DNA of 64,000 nucleotides from Agrobacterium sp. RAC06 (GCF_001713475.1 NZ_CP016499.1:1240001-1304000); one strand, 5' to 3'. Shown: positions 45,254 through 55,551, numbered from the stretch's first letter. The notes: generated by a model from the letters alone, not told the origin. Numbers and translations: made by a program.

Positions 45254-45356
45254 TCCAGAGCAAGTCCAGCAAAAGTGCGCCAGCGGTTTTGCGTCCGGAC
45301 TGCGTTAAAACAAGGAGATAGAGCATGTGATCCGGCTTAAGCCGGACATGCTCTAG
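45254..45356. repeat. RIME-like rhizobial intergenic palindromic element
   Basis: About 103 bases between purF and the SDR gene carry two palindromic blocks. The first is around 45264-45300, with CAAAA/TTTTG arms and GTCC/GGAC ends. The second has TAGAGCATGT (45319-45328) pairing with ACATGCTCTA (45346-45355) around an inner CCGGCTTAAGCCGG palindrome. Size and layout match the RIME1-type intergenic mosaic elements of Rhizobium. It may also end purF transcripts. Confidence 0.75.
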
Positions 45357-45372
45357 GGATATAGGACAGACC

Positions 45373-46113
45373 ATGACCATCGACCTCAAGGGACGGCTTG
45401 CGCTCGTCACCGGCGCCTCGCGCGGCATCGGCTATTTCACCGCGATCGAACTCGCCAAGGCCGGCGCGCATGTGATCGCCTGCGCCCGCACCGTAGGTGG
45501 CCTGGAAGAGCTGGATGACGCCATCAAGGCCGTCGGCGGGTCTGCGACGCTGGTCCCCTTCGACCTGTCGGACATGGCCGCCATCGACCAGCTCGGCGGG
45601 CATATCTTCGAGCGCTGGGGCAAGCTCGACATCGCAGTCCTCAATGCCGGTGTGCTCGGTGTCATCTCGCCGATCGGCCATGTCGAGGCAAAGGTTTTCG
45701 ACAAGGTCATGACGATCAACGTCACCGCCACCTGGCGCCTCATCCGCTCGCTGGAGCCGCTGCTGATCAAGTCCGACCAGGGTCGTGCTCTGATCCTGTC
45801 TTCGGGTGCGGCCCACAAGTGCCGTCCGTTCTGGGGCCCCTACTCCGCCTCCAAGGCGGCCGTCGAGGCGCTCGCCCGCACCTGGGCGGCCGAGACCCAG
45901 CGCCTCCCTTTGCGCGTGCTCTCCGTCGATCCAGGTGCTACCCGCACCGCGATGCGCGCTCAGGCCATGCCGGGCGAAGATCCAGCCACTCTGCCGCATC
46001 CGTCAGAAGTTGCCGCCAAGCTCTTGCCGCTCGTCGGCCCGGACCAGACGGAAACGGGCAAGCTGTTCATCGTTCGCGAAGGCAAGATGGTCGATTACCG
46101 GATGCCGGAGTAA
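45373..46113 (+). CDS. Short-chain dehydrogenase/reductase
   Basis: 246 residues, classical SDR: nucleotide-binding GASRGIG at 14-20, NAG in LNAGVLG, catalytic Ser in LILSSGAAH and YSASK (Tyr/Lys). It lacks a cluster context that would identify a substrate. It is directly downstream of the repeat element, with GGACAG-type weak Shine-Dalgarno. The EamA transporter follows 47 bases later on the same strand. Confidence 0.88.
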   Translation: MTIDLKGRLALVTGASRGIGYFTAIELAKAGAHVIACARTVGGLEELDDAIKAVGGSATLVPFDLSDMAAIDQLGGHIFERWGKLDIAVLNAGVLGVISPIGHVEAKVFDKVMTINVTATWRLIRSLEPLLIKSDQGRALILSSGAAHKCRPFWGPYSASKAAVEALARTWAAETQRLPLRVLSVDPGATRTAMRAQAMPGEDPATLPHPSEVAAKLLPLVGPDQTETGKLFIVREGKMVDYRMPE

Positions 46114-46160
46114 GGAAGGACCACCACCCTAGCGGCGGCCGTCCCGTAGCAGGATCACCC

Positions 46161-47039
46161 ATGTCGCCCAGAGATTTTGCCGCTTATGCCTATCTGTCCC
46201 TGGCCTGGGGACTGTCGTTCCTGCTGCTTTTGCATGTCGTCGATGCGTTCGGCTGGATCGGCGCGGTGACGTTTCGCTGCTTCATCGCAGGCGCCCTGCT
46301 TTACGTGATTGCAAGGGCTATGCGACGCCGGCTTGACTTCGGCGCAGGCTGGCTTCCTTTCGCGGTCGTAGGCGCCACGACCGTGGCCGGGCAGCTGGTG
46401 GGGCTTTCCTATGCGACGCCGCTGATCGGCACGGCGATGGCCGCAATCTTCGTCGCGTCCATCCCGCTTTTTTCCATGGTCATCGCGCAGCTCTGGGGGC
46501 TGGAGCGGATCACGCCTGCGCGTGTGCTTGGACTTGCGCTTGGAACGATCGGCATCATCATGCTGGTCGGCTTCCCGGCCGTGCCGGTCACTGGCGCCTT
46601 CCTGCTCGGCTGTGCCGCCATGGTCGGCTCAACCTTCTCGGCCGCCTTCGGCAGCAATTATGCGAGCCGGCACCTTTCCGGCACCGGCCCCTGGGAGGTG
46701 ACGATCGGCTCCTTCATCGCCGGCGGTATCCTGACGCTGCCGCTTCTGTGGTTCGTGCCTGTTCCCGGAACACCTGTAGCGATCGACTACCTCTATCTCG
46801 TGGCACTGGCAGCCTTGATGAGTGCGCTGACCTATGTGCTCTATTTCGGTCTGGTCAAAAGCATCGGCGCGACCGCCGCGATCAGCGTCGAATTCGTCGT
46901 GACCGTCGTTGCCGTGCTGGTCGGGGCTCTCGTACTCGACGAACCGCTGACGGTGATGCAGCTGGCGGGTGGTGCCGTCATCATCGTCGGATGTGCTCTG
47001 GTTCTGGGCCTTGTCCGCCCGGTGCGAGCAGCTACCTGA
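46161..47039 (+). CDS. EamA/DMT-family transporter
   Basis: 292 residues from ATG 46161 (AGGA six bases upstream). Ten hydrophobic helices in two five-helix EamA repeats (AYAYLSLAWGLSFLLLLHVV ... and VTIGSFIAGGILTLPLLWFV ...). Drug/metabolite exporter superfamily; substrate unknown. Its stop abuts the end of the convergent diguanylate cyclase gene with no gap. Confidence 0.88.
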   Translation: MSPRDFAAYAYLSLAWGLSFLLLLHVVDAFGWIGAVTFRCFIAGALLYVIARAMRRRLDFGAGWLPFAVVGATTVAGQLVGLSYATPLIGTAMAAIFVASIPLFSMVIAQLWGLERITPARVLGLALGTIGIIMLVGFPAVPVTGAFLLGCAAMVGSTFSAAFGSNYASRHLSGTGPWEVTIGSFIAGGILTLPLLWFVPVPGTPVAIDYLYLVALAALMSALTYVLYFGLVKSIGATAAISVEFVVTVVAVLVGALVLDEPLTVMQLAGGAVIIVGCALVLGLVRPVRAAT

Positions 47040-48290
47040 TCACTTGCCTCGCCGACGGATGCGAGGAGCCGAGCGACGCGGTTCACCCGCGACCAGGGCG
47101 AGCGTTGCTGCCGTTTGCTCCAAAAGGACTGCGGGTTCGCAGAGACGAACGCAGTTTCGTCCATCCGCCTTGGCCCGGTAGAGAGCGGCATCGGCGCTGG
47201 CCAGGAGCATATCGAGATCCGCACCGCTCGCACTGGCTTCGGCAACACCGATGCTGACGGTAACCTGCAGGGGTGAGAGCGGCGACATCGCCATGCCCGC
47301 GACTGTAAGGCGCAACTCTTCGGCCAGGGCGAGCGCCTGTTGCACGCCAATGCGCGGCAAGAGACAGGCGAATTCTTCGCCACCCAGACGGGCAAAGAGG
47401 CAGCCCTTGGGCATCCGCTGTTCGATGGCACGTGAAAAGGCAATCAGGACCTGATCGCCGGCGGCATGGCCATGGGTATCGTTGACGGTCTTGAAGTGAT
47501 CGATGTCTAGCAACAGCACACTCGTGCCGCCCTCCTGGCTGAGAGCGGCCTTGGCTTCCGTGACGAAGGTGCGCCGGTTGGCGAGATTGGTCAGGGGATC
47601 GCGCTCGGAAGCCAGTCGATAACGGAGTTCGTCGCGCTCCTTCGCCAGCATCAGCAGAGCGACGAGCGTCAGCACGATCATCATGGAGTTGGCCAGCACG
47701 ACATAGGCAAACCAGGGTGCCGTCGTGCCATCGGCCGCATAGGCCGGGCCCACGAGAAGAGAGAGCGGCACCGGCACCAGCCAAATCGCGCCTCGAATGA
47801 GATTTGCCACCGCTGCAATCGACCTGGACGGCAACGGCTCTCGCTTTGCCTTGCGCAAGATATCTCGCGCCGTAAGGAAGCAGTAGCCGGCAATCAGGGC
47901 GCCGAGAATAGTGGTTCTTACCTCTATCGATTGATAGACGACCGGCATCAGCCAGAGCGCCGTCCAGACAATCAGCCCGATGGCGGCCTTTGTTAGAGAG
48001 GCCTTGCCGCCCTCGAACACAACGACCGCCTGCCAGTAGAGGCCGACGGCGAAGACGCCGAGCCCGAGACCGATGCCCGACGACAAGAAAAGCGGCAACG
48101 AACTGCGGGCAGAATGCAGAAACATTGCCGTGCAGCCGGCGAGCCCGGCCGCAACGAGGAGAGGCAGGATCCGGCTGTCTCGGTTTCGCAGCCACATATA
48201 AATCGTCACGACCGTCGATATCAGTGTGATCAACGCATGGACGATCATCACTGTTGGCAGATGCAGGCTGTGGTCCATACCGAAGATCAT
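47040..48290 (-). CDS. Membrane-bound diguanylate cyclase
   Basis: 416 residues. About seven hydrophobic helices in residues 10-220 act as an unrecognised membrane sensor; a GGDEF domain spans about 228-390. The domain start RDPLTNLANRR, the metal-site LLLDIDHFKTVND and the active loop RLGGEEF are intact, so it should make cyclic di-GMP. The product-inhibition RxxD motif is absent (PKGC at that position). The C-terminal 30 residues are Arg/Ala-rich. Divergent from cysS. Confidence 0.9.
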   Translation of the reverse strand: MIFGMDHSLHLPTVMIVHALITLISTVVTIYMWLRNRDSRILPLLVAAGLAGCTAMFLHSARSSLPLFLSSGIGLGLGVFAVGLYWQAVVVFEGGKASLTKAAIGLIVWTALWLMPVVYQSIEVRTTILGALIAGYCFLTARDILRKAKREPLPSRSIAAVANLIRGAIWLVPVPLSLLVGPAYAADGTTAPWFAYVVLANSMMIVLTLVALLMLAKERDELRYRLASERDPLTNLANRRTFVTEAKAALSQEGGTSVLLLDIDHFKTVNDTHGHAAGDQVLIAFSRAIEQRMPKGCLFARLGGEEFACLLPRIGVQQALALAEELRLTVAGMAMSPLSPLQVTVSIGVAEASASGADLDMLLASADAALYRAKADGRNCVRLCEPAVLLEQTAATLALVAGEPRRSAPRIRRRGK

Positions 48291-48415
48291 CTCCGAGGGC
48301 GGGGGAATACCACGCTAGAATTGGGGTAGTAATCTTGAAAAAGACTTAAGCCGAGGAGCAGGTATCCACAGTGACGGACACGGACATGCCGCTTTTCGGG
48401 ACGCCGCAAGCGCCC

Positions 48416-48444
48416 TTGACCAAAATCACGACCCGCGCCATAAC
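48416..48444 (+). promoter_or_regulatory. Candidate cysS promoter
   Basis: TTGACC (48416-48421) and CATAAC (48439-48444) with 17-base spacing, about 145 bases before the cysS start. The rest of the 298-base gap 48291-48588 shows no gene. Confidence 0.5.
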
Positions 48445-48588
48445 ACCCAGCATGAAAACGAGCCTCTGCACCATTTGCGGGATCATTATTCGCTAGCGCA
48501 TTCGCTGGCCTGGCCGTTTTCGTCTCCTGCATAGCCCCAGATGACAAACGACCCTGTCCAGCCGGGTCAATCATTTTGGGAGTTTCAC

Positions 48589-50073
48589 ATGGCCGGCGGC
48601 CTCAAGCTTTACAACACGCTCACACGCGAGAAGGTCGATTTCGAACCGATCGACCCCGACAATGTGCGCATGTATGTCTGCGGGCCGACCGTCTACGACT
48701 TTGCCCATATCGGCAATGCGCGCCCCGTGATCGTCTTCGACGTGCTCTACCGGCTGCTGCGCCACACCTATGGCGCGGACAAGGTCACCTACGTTCGCAA
48801 CATCACCGACGTCGACGACAAGATCAACGCGCGGGCACTGCGCGATTTCGGCGGGCAGATCGCCGACGGATCGATGAGCCTCAATGAGGCAATCCGGGCC
48901 GTCACCGGCAAGACGGAAAGCCAGTTCCACGAGGACGTCGCCTCGCTCGGTTGCCTCAAGCCGACCGTCGAGCCACGCGCCACCGACAACATTCCGCAGA
49001 TGATCACGATCATCCAGCGGCTGCTCGACATGGGCCACGCCTATGTCGCCAGCGGTTCGGAAGGCCATGAAGTGCTGTTTTCGACCGCGTCGATGGCCGA
49101 TTACGGCATGCTGTCAAAGCGCAAGCTCGAAGACCAGCAGGCAGGCGCCCGCGTCGCGGTCGAAAGCCACAAGATGAACCCGGCCGATTTCGTGCTGTGG
49201 AAGCAGTCCGCTGACACAGAGCCAGGCTGGCCGGCGAGCTTCACCTTCGAGAAGATCACCACGCCGATCTATGGGCGTCCCGGCTGGCATATCGAATGCT
49301 CCGCCATGTCCGACCGCTATCTCTGGGAAGAGATCAAGGATCGCCTGTCCCCCAAGGCGAAAGCCAAGCCGCACCAGTTCGACATCCATGGCGGCGGACT
49401 GGACCTGATCTTCCCGCACCACGAAAACGAGATCGCCCAGTCCTGCTGCGCCTTCGACAACGACCTGATGGCGACCGTGTGGATGCATAACGGCTTCCTG
49501 CAGGTCGAAGGCCGGAAGATGTCGAAGTCGGAGGGTAATTTCGTCACGATCAACGAGTTGCTGGCGACTGAGAAATTCGGCGGTCGCCAGTGGCCGGGCG
49601 AGGTGCTGCGGCTGGCGATGCTGATGACGCATTACCGCGAGCCGATCGATTTTTCGGTGAAGCGGCTTGAGGAGGCGGAACGCCTGCTGGCGAAGTGGCC
49701 GGCGGGTGATGCCGGGGATACCGCCCCGGATGCATCGGTTATTGAGGCCCTTTCGGACGACCTGAATACGGTTGCTGCCGTTCAGGCGATTCATGCACTC
49801 GCGCAGGCAGCGAATGCGGATCCGTCGAAGCTGCCGTTGTTCGCGGCTTCCGCCGCCTTGCTCAGTGTTGCGCCGAAGAAGGCAGAAGTCAGCGACGACC
49901 TCTCCGCCGCCGTCCAGGCCCTCGTCGACCTCAGGCTCGAAATGCTGAAGGCGAAGAACTTTGCCGAGGCCGACCGCATCCGCGACGAGCTTGGCGAAAA
50001 GGGCATTCAGCTCAAGGACGGCAAGGACAAGGATACCGGCGAGCGGGTAACGACCTGGGAGGTCAAGCGGTAG
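48589..50073 (+). CDS. cysS: Cysteinyl-tRNA synthetase
   Basis: 494 residues from ATG 48589, preceded by GGGAG seven bases away; an in-frame ATG at 48541 lacks a ribosome site. Class I synthetase: zinc cysteine C31 in [13 protein letters not shown]-like HIGN at 40-43, [19 protein letters not shown] with [14 protein letters not shown] zinc-site residues, and KMSKS in [11 protein letters not shown]. The C-terminal DALR anticodon domain is present. Cytoplasmic, essential, single gene with its own promoter. Confidence 0.97.
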   Translation: MAGGLKLYNTLTREKVDFEPIDPDNVRMYVCGPTVYDFAHIGNARPVIVFDVLYRLLRHTYGADKVTYVRNITDVDDKINARALRDFGGQIADGSMSLNEAIRAVTGKTESQFHEDVASLGCLKPTVEPRATDNIPQMITIIQRLLDMGHAYVASGSEGHEVLFSTASMADYGMLSKRKLEDQQAGARVAVESHKMNPADFVLWKQSADTEPGWPASFTFEKITTPIYGRPGWHIECSAMSDRYLWEEIKDRLSPKAKAKPHQFDIHGGGLDLIFPHHENEIAQSCCAFDNDLMATVWMHNGFLQVEGRKMSKSEGNFVTINELLATEKFGGRQWPGEVLRLAMLMTHYREPIDFSVKRLEEAERLLAKWPAGDAGDTAPDASVIEALSDDLNTVAAVQAIHALAQAANADPSKLPLFAASAALLSVAPKKAEVSDDLSAAVQALVDLRLEMLKAKNFAEADRIRDELGEKGIQLKDGKDKDTGERVTTWEVKR

Positions 50074-50089
50074 TTGCTTGGGGGAAACC

Positions 50090-50116
50090 GTTGGCATATG
50101 CTTGGCATATGCCAAC
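50090..50116. promoter_or_regulatory. Candidate VapBC operator
   Basis: GTTGGCATATG (50090-50100) and CATATGCCAAC (50106-50116) are perfect 11-base inverted repeats five bases apart. The same stretch also contains the perfect palindrome TTGGCATATGCCAA (50102-50115). It lies just before vapB, where a VapBC complex would bind to repress its own operon. Confidence 0.65.
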
Positions 50117-50129
50117 TCAGGAGATGCGA

Positions 50130-50372
50130 ATGGAACTGGAAAGACATGTCCGGATCTTCAAGAACGGTCGCAACCGCGCCGTTCGCATTCCCGTGGAGTT
50201 CGACTTCCCCGGTGACGAGGCGATCATGCGCAAGGAGGGTGACAAGATCACCCTAGAACCCGTCCAGGCAAAGAAGGAAAGCATGATCGAATGGCTGCGC
50301 CGCCAGGAGCCAATCGAAGAGGACTTCGACTTCGACCTTCGTGAACCGCCAACGCGGGACGTCGAGCTGTGA
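50130..50372 (+). CDS. vapB: VapB antitoxin (AbrB/SpoVT type)
   Basis: 80 residues from ATG 50130, with AGGAG six bases upstream; ATGs at 50109 and 50124 are less well placed. The N-terminal MELERHVRIFKNGRNRAVRIPVEF is the swapped-hairpin AbrB DNA-binding unit, and the C-terminal tail is acidic (EEDFDFDLRE) as in toxin-binding tails. TGA overlaps the vapC GTG (GTGA). Expected to repress the operon through the palindrome at 50090-50116 and to neutralise VapC. Confidence 0.88.
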   Translation: MELERHVRIFKNGRNRAVRIPVEFDFPGDEAIMRKEGDKITLEPVQAKKESMIEWLRRQEPIEEDFDFDLREPPTRDVEL

Positions 50373-50785
50373 ATACGCCTCGCTACATGCTCGACACGAA
50401 TATTGTTTCGGACGTGATCCGCAACCCGCATGGATCCGCCGCCACGATGATCGAGAGCGTCGGCGACGCGCAGGTGGCGATCAGTTCGATCGTTGCGTCC
50501 GAACTGCGTTTCGGCATTCTGAAACGCAACTCCGAGCGCCTGACGTTCCTGGTCGAAAACCTTCTCGATCGGGTTTCGATCCTGCCCTACGAAGACAAGG
50601 AAGCTTCCCATTTTGCCGAGATTCGCCTCGACCTTGAACGGAATGGAACGCCGATCGGTTCGACGGATCTCTTCATCGCCGCGCATGCAAGATCTCTGGA
50701 CGTGACCCTGGTGACGGCCAAGGTCCGAGAATTCGGCCGAGTATCAGGCCTCAAGGTAGAAAACTGGGTCAGGTCGAACCCATGA
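50369..50785 (+). CDS. vapC: VapC PIN-domain toxin ribonuclease
   Basis: 138 residues starting at GTG 50369. PIN fold with acidic metal ligands D9 (RYMLDTNIVS), E45 (IVASELRFGI) and D100 (IGSTDLFIAAHA). At the position where many VapCs have Asp or Asn (VT-x-N-x-REF) this protein has K118 (LVTAKVREFGRV), which may weaken catalysis. VapC toxins cleave tRNA or rRNA. Its TGA overlaps the ATG of the microprotein gene (ATGA), so expression continues into the downstream genes. Confidence 0.88.
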   Translation: MNTPRYMLDTNIVSDVIRNPHGSAATMIESVGDAQVAISSIVASELRFGILKRNSERLTFLVENLLDRVSILPYEDKEASHFAEIRLDLERNGTPIGSTDLFIAAHARSLDVTLVTAKVREFGRVSGLKVENWVRSNP

Positions 50786-50901
50786 CCCAACCCAACCCCA
50801 ACACCAAAATGCCGAAATGGCTGCTTTACGGGCTGATCGCAAAGGGCGTTCTGGTGGCTGCCGTGATCATCGGCGTCACGGTCTATGTGACGATGCAATG
50901 A
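50782..50901 (+). CDS. 39-residue single-pass membrane microprotein
   Basis: The gene begins in an ATGA overlap with the vapC stop and ends ten bases before the first GFA gene. Residues 1-12 are polar (MTQPNPNTKMPK) and residues 13-37 form one strongly hydrophobic helix (WLLYGLIAKGVLVAAVIIGV onward). No family recognised. The tight overlap and coding-like composition suggest that it is real. Function unknown. Confidence 0.65.
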   Translation: MTQPNPNTKMPKWLLYGLIAKGVLVAAVIIGVTVYVTMQ

Positions 50902-50911
50902 GGACGTCGAG

Positions 50912-51375
50912 ATGAGCGAAATCGAAAGCGGTGGCTGTCAATGCGGCGCGGTCCGGTTCCAGGCGTCGAAGCTTGGGCGCCCGTCGATCTGCCATTGCCG
51001 TATGTGCCAGAAACAATTCGGCTCCTTCTTCGGCGCCTTTGTCACCGCCGACCAGGCGCATCTGACCTGGACGCGCGGGCAGCCGATGCTTTACCGCTCC
51101 TCGGCCAAGGTGAAGCGCGGCTTCTGCGCCAAATGTGGCACGCCGCTCTCCTATCACCACCCCAACGGTGTGGAACTTGCCATCGGCGCCTTCGACCATC
51201 CGGAGCTGTTCGAGCCGCAGATCCAGGTCAATCACCACAAGCGCCTGCCCTGGATCGACCATCTCTTCGAAAAGCCCGCATATTCCAGCCCAGAGATGGA
51301 GGCCTTTTTCGCCTCGATCGAGAGCTTCCAGCATCCCGACCATGACACGGCTGAGTGGCCGCCGGAGGATGATCA

Positions 51376-51379
<4 letters not shown>
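50912..51379 (+). CDS. GFA-family zinc protein (first copy)
   Basis: 155 residues. Glutathione-dependent formaldehyde-activating (GFA/Mss4-like) fold with the full cysteine set: C9 and C11 (GGCQCGAVRF), C27, C29 and C32 (CHCRMC), C72 and C75 (FCAKCGTPL), binding two zinc ions in known members. Few family members act on formaldehyde; the real substrate is probably a glutathione adduct or is unknown. The ATGA overlap with the second copy implies coupling. Confidence 0.88.
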
Positions 51380-52825
<1,446 letters not shown>

Positions 52826-52835
52826 AGTAAAGATT

Positions 52836-52873
52836 GCCCCTCACCCTACCCTCTCTCCGCAAGCGGGGAGAGG
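52836..52873. repeat. Short rhizobial palindromic repeat
   Basis: Begins CCCCTCACCCTACC and contains an 11-base stem (52850-52860 with 52863-52873, one wobble, AA loop). The same sequence translated in the wrong frame gives APHPTLSPQAGRG, a stretch often seen as a spurious N-terminus in rhizobial annotations. It separates pip and cimA. Confidence 0.7.
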
Positions 52874-52907
52874 AAGTGAGATCACCGAGTTGCCTGAGGA
52901 CAACAGC

Positions 52908-54524
52908 ATGACGCTTGAAAAGATCACTCTGTTCGACACGACGCTCCGCGATGGCCAGCAGACGCCGGGGATTGATTTTTCCGTCGAGGACAAGATCGCG
53001 ATTGCGGCCATGCTGGACGAGTTCGGCATCGACTTCATCGAGGGCGGTTATCCCGGGGCAAACCCGACGGACACGACCTTCTTTTCCAGGAAGCGCACGC
53101 AAAAGGGCGGCTTCGTCGCTTTCGGCATGACCAAGCGTGCAGGCATCTCCGCCTCCAACGATCCGGGCCTCAGCCAGCTTATCCAATCCAAGGCGGATGC
53201 CGTCTGTCTGGTCGCCAAGAGCTGGGACTATCATGTGAAGGTGGCGCTCGGCTGCACCAACGAGGAAAACCTCGAAAGCATCCGCGATAGCGTCAAGGCC
53301 GTGGTCGAAGCGGGCAAGCTTTCCATGGTCGACTGCGAGCATTTCTTCGACGGCTACAAGGCCAATCCGGACTATGCTATTGCCTGCGCGAAGGAGGCTT
53401 ACGACGCCGGCGCCCGCTGGGTGGTGCTCTGCGATACCAATGGCGGCACCCAGCCGCCGGAGATCCGCGAGATCGTCTCGGCGGTGATTGCCTCCGGCAT
53501 CCCCGGTTCTTCGCTCGGCATCCACGCGCATAACGACACCGGCCAGGCGGTTGCAAATTCGCTCGCCGCCGTCGAGGCAGGCGTGCGGCAGATCCAGGGG
53601 ACGCTGAACGGCATCGGCGAACGTTGCGGCAATGCGGATCTCGTCACGATCATCCCCACGCTCTGTCTCAAGGAGACCTATGCGTCGCGCTTCGAAACCT
53701 CGATCGACCGGGAAAAGCTCGTCGGCCTGACCCGCCTGTCGCGCGCCTTCGACGAGTTGCTCAATCGCTCCCCTAACCACCAGTCGCCTTATGTCGGCGG
53801 CTCGGCCTTTGCCACCAAGGCTGGCATCCATGCCTCGGCGCTGCTCAAGGACCCGAAGACCTATGAGCACGTCGAGCCCGAAAGCGTCGGCAATTTCCGC
53901 AAGGTCATGGTGTCGGATCAGGGCGGCAAGGCGAACTTCCTCAACGAGCTGAAGCGTCGCGGCATCACGGTTGCCAAGGATGATCCGAAGCTCGAAACGC
54001 TGATTTCCGTCGTCAAGGAACGCGAGGCCTCGGGCTATGCCTATGAGGGGGCCGATGCGAGCTTCGAGCTTCTGGCGCTGAAGACGCTCGGCACCGTGCC
54101 TAATTTCTTCGCGGTTGAAAGCTTCCGCGTCATGGTCGAGCGGCGCTTCGATAGCCACGGCAAGCTGAAGACAGTGTCTGAAGCCGTCGTGAAGGTGCTG
54201 GTCGATGGCGAAATGGTGATGTCGGTTGCGGAAGGCGATGGTCCGGTCAACGCGCTCGACATCGCGCTGCGCAAGGATCTCGGCAAGTACCAGGCGGAAA
54301 TTCTCGACCTCGAGCTGGCGGACTACAAGGTCCGTATCCTCAACGGCGGCACAGAGGCCATCACGCGCGTTCTCATCGAGTCCACCGATGCCACCGGCGC
54401 CCGCTGGTGGACGGTCGGCGTGTCCGAGAACATCATAGACGCCTCCTTCCAGGCGCTGATGGACAGTATCGTCTACAAGCTGATGAAGAACCGCGAACTG
54501 GCGGGGCAGATCGCGGCGGAGTGA
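52908..54524 (+). CDS. cimA: (R)-citramalate synthase
   Basis: 538 residues from ATG 52908 (GAGGA seven bases upstream). A longer frame from 52809 is read through the repeat and is rejected. DRE-TIM metallolyase: FDTTLRDGQQTPG near the N-terminus, GIHAHNDTGQAVANSLAAVEAG metal site, ERCGNADL, and a C-terminal LeuA-type allosteric domain (about 400-538). It condenses pyruvate and acetyl-CoA in the threonine-independent route to isoleucine. 2-Isopropylmalate and homocitrate synthases are related alternatives, but the overall form, with GANPTDTTFF, favours CimA. Confidence 0.92.
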   Translation: MTLEKITLFDTTLRDGQQTPGIDFSVEDKIAIAAMLDEFGIDFIEGGYPGANPTDTTFFSRKRTQKGGFVAFGMTKRAGISASNDPGLSQLIQSKADAVCLVAKSWDYHVKVALGCTNEENLESIRDSVKAVVEAGKLSMVDCEHFFDGYKANPDYAIACAKEAYDAGARWVVLCDTNGGTQPPEIREIVSAVIASGIPGSSLGIHAHNDTGQAVANSLAAVEAGVRQIQGTLNGIGERCGNADLVTIIPTLCLKETYASRFETSIDREKLVGLTRLSRAFDELLNRSPNHQSPYVGGSAFATKAGIHASALLKDPKTYEHVEPESVGNFRKVMVSDQGGKANFLNELKRRGITVAKDDPKLETLISVVKEREASGYAYEGADASFELLALKTLGTVPNFFAVESFRVMVERRFDSHGKLKTVSEAVVKVLVDGEMVMSVAEGDGPVNALDIALRKDLGKYQAEILDLELADYKVRILNGGTEAITRVLIESTDATGARWWTVGVSENIIDASFQALMDSIVYKLMKNRELAGQIAAE

Positions 54525-54582
54525 GATCGGCCGCGCCCAAACGATCGGTCTGCCTGAACGATGCTTCACAGAAATGAATTGG

Positions 54583-54602
54583 CGCCTGCAACCTTGCAGG
54601 CG
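54583..54602 (+). terminator. Hairpin after cimA
   Basis: CGCCTGCA (54583-54590) pairs with TGCAGGCG (54595-54602) around ACCT. It is followed by TAATCCCGTTTCC, only weakly T-rich. Confidence 0.5.
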
Positions 54603-54641
54603 TAATCCCGTTTCCAAGCATAACAAAAGTCAGGAAACACC

Positions 54642-55538
54642 ATGGCCGACGTCTCCGCTCCTGCCGAGAACCGGGACAGCCTGAACGGCTTTCTCTTTGC
54701 GCTCTCGGCCTATCTGCTGTGGGGCTTCCTGCCGCTCTACATGAAGGCGCTCGCGCATATCTCGCCGGCAGAGGTGATCGCGCATCGCATCCTCTGGTCG
54801 ATCCCGGTTGCCGGCCTGCTCTTGATCATCCTCAAGCGCACCGACGATTTGAAGAAGGCGATCAGAAACCCGAAGATGCTCGGCATGGCCGCCGTCACCG
54901 CAACCCTGATCAGCGTCAACTGGGGCATCTATGTCTGGGCAATCGGGGCCGGCCATGCACTGGACACCGCGCTCGGCTATTTCATCAACCCGCTTTTCTC
55001 GATCCTGATGGGCGCGGTAATCTTGAAGGAAAAGCTGAAGCGCACGCAGATTGCGGCCTTGGCACTCGTCGTGCTCGCCGTCGTGATCCTGACTGTCGAA
55101 GCGGGCCGGCTGCCGGTGGTGGCGCTGGCGCTCACCTTTTCCTGGGGCTTCTATGCCTTCTTCCGCAAGACGCTGCCGATCGGACCGAACCAGGGTTTCC
55201 TGCTGGAAGTGCTGCTGCTGTCGCCGATCGCGCTCGGCTATCTGGTCTATCTCAACCTTGAGGGCGGCGGACATTTCCTGATGGGCAACACGACCGATAC
55301 GGTCCTGCTCGCCTCGGCGGGGCTGGTGACGGCAGTGCCGCTGATCCTTTATGCCAACGGCGCCAAGCTGTTGCGCCTCTCGACCATCGGAATCATGCAG
55401 TATATCGCGCCATCGATGATCTTCATCACCGCCGTCTTCGTCTTCAACGAACCCTTCAGCGCCGCCAAGGCCGTCGCCTTCCCGCTGATCTGGGCAGCTC
55501 TCGTGATCTATACGCTGCCGATGCTTCGGCAGCGCTGA
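54642..55538 (+). CDS. rarD: EamA-family transporter RarD
   Basis: 298 residues with ten hydrophobic helices. GFLFALSAYLLWGFLPLYMKAL and RILWSIPVAGLLLI, and ANGAKLLRLSTIGIMQYIAPS near the C-terminus, are RarD signatures. Named for chloramphenicol sensitivity in E. coli, but true transport substrate unknown. ATG 54642 follows GGAAACACC; adjacent to cimA on the same strand after a hairpin. Ends 13 bases before the convergent LOG-family gene. Confidence 0.92.
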   Translation: MADVSAPAENRDSLNGFLFALSAYLLWGFLPLYMKALAHISPAEVIAHRILWSIPVAGLLLIILKRTDDLKKAIRNPKMLGMAAVTATLISVNWGIYVWAIGAGHALDTALGYFINPLFSILMGAVILKEKLKRTQIAALALVVLAVVILTVEAGRLPVVALALTFSWGFYAFFRKTLPIGPNQGFLLEVLLLSPIALGYLVYLNLEGGGHFLMGNTTDTVLLASAGLVTAVPLILYANGAKLLRLSTIGIMQYIAPSMIFITAVFVFNEPFSAAKAVAFPLIWAALVIYTLPMLRQR

Positions 55539-55551
55539 TCAGTACTCAAGT

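Noticed and set aside
43089..45428. A 779-codon open frame antisense to cvpA and purF
   Set aside because: Same shadow behaviour; it spans the cvpA-purF hairpins and part of the RIME-like repeat, which no real gene would be expected to do.
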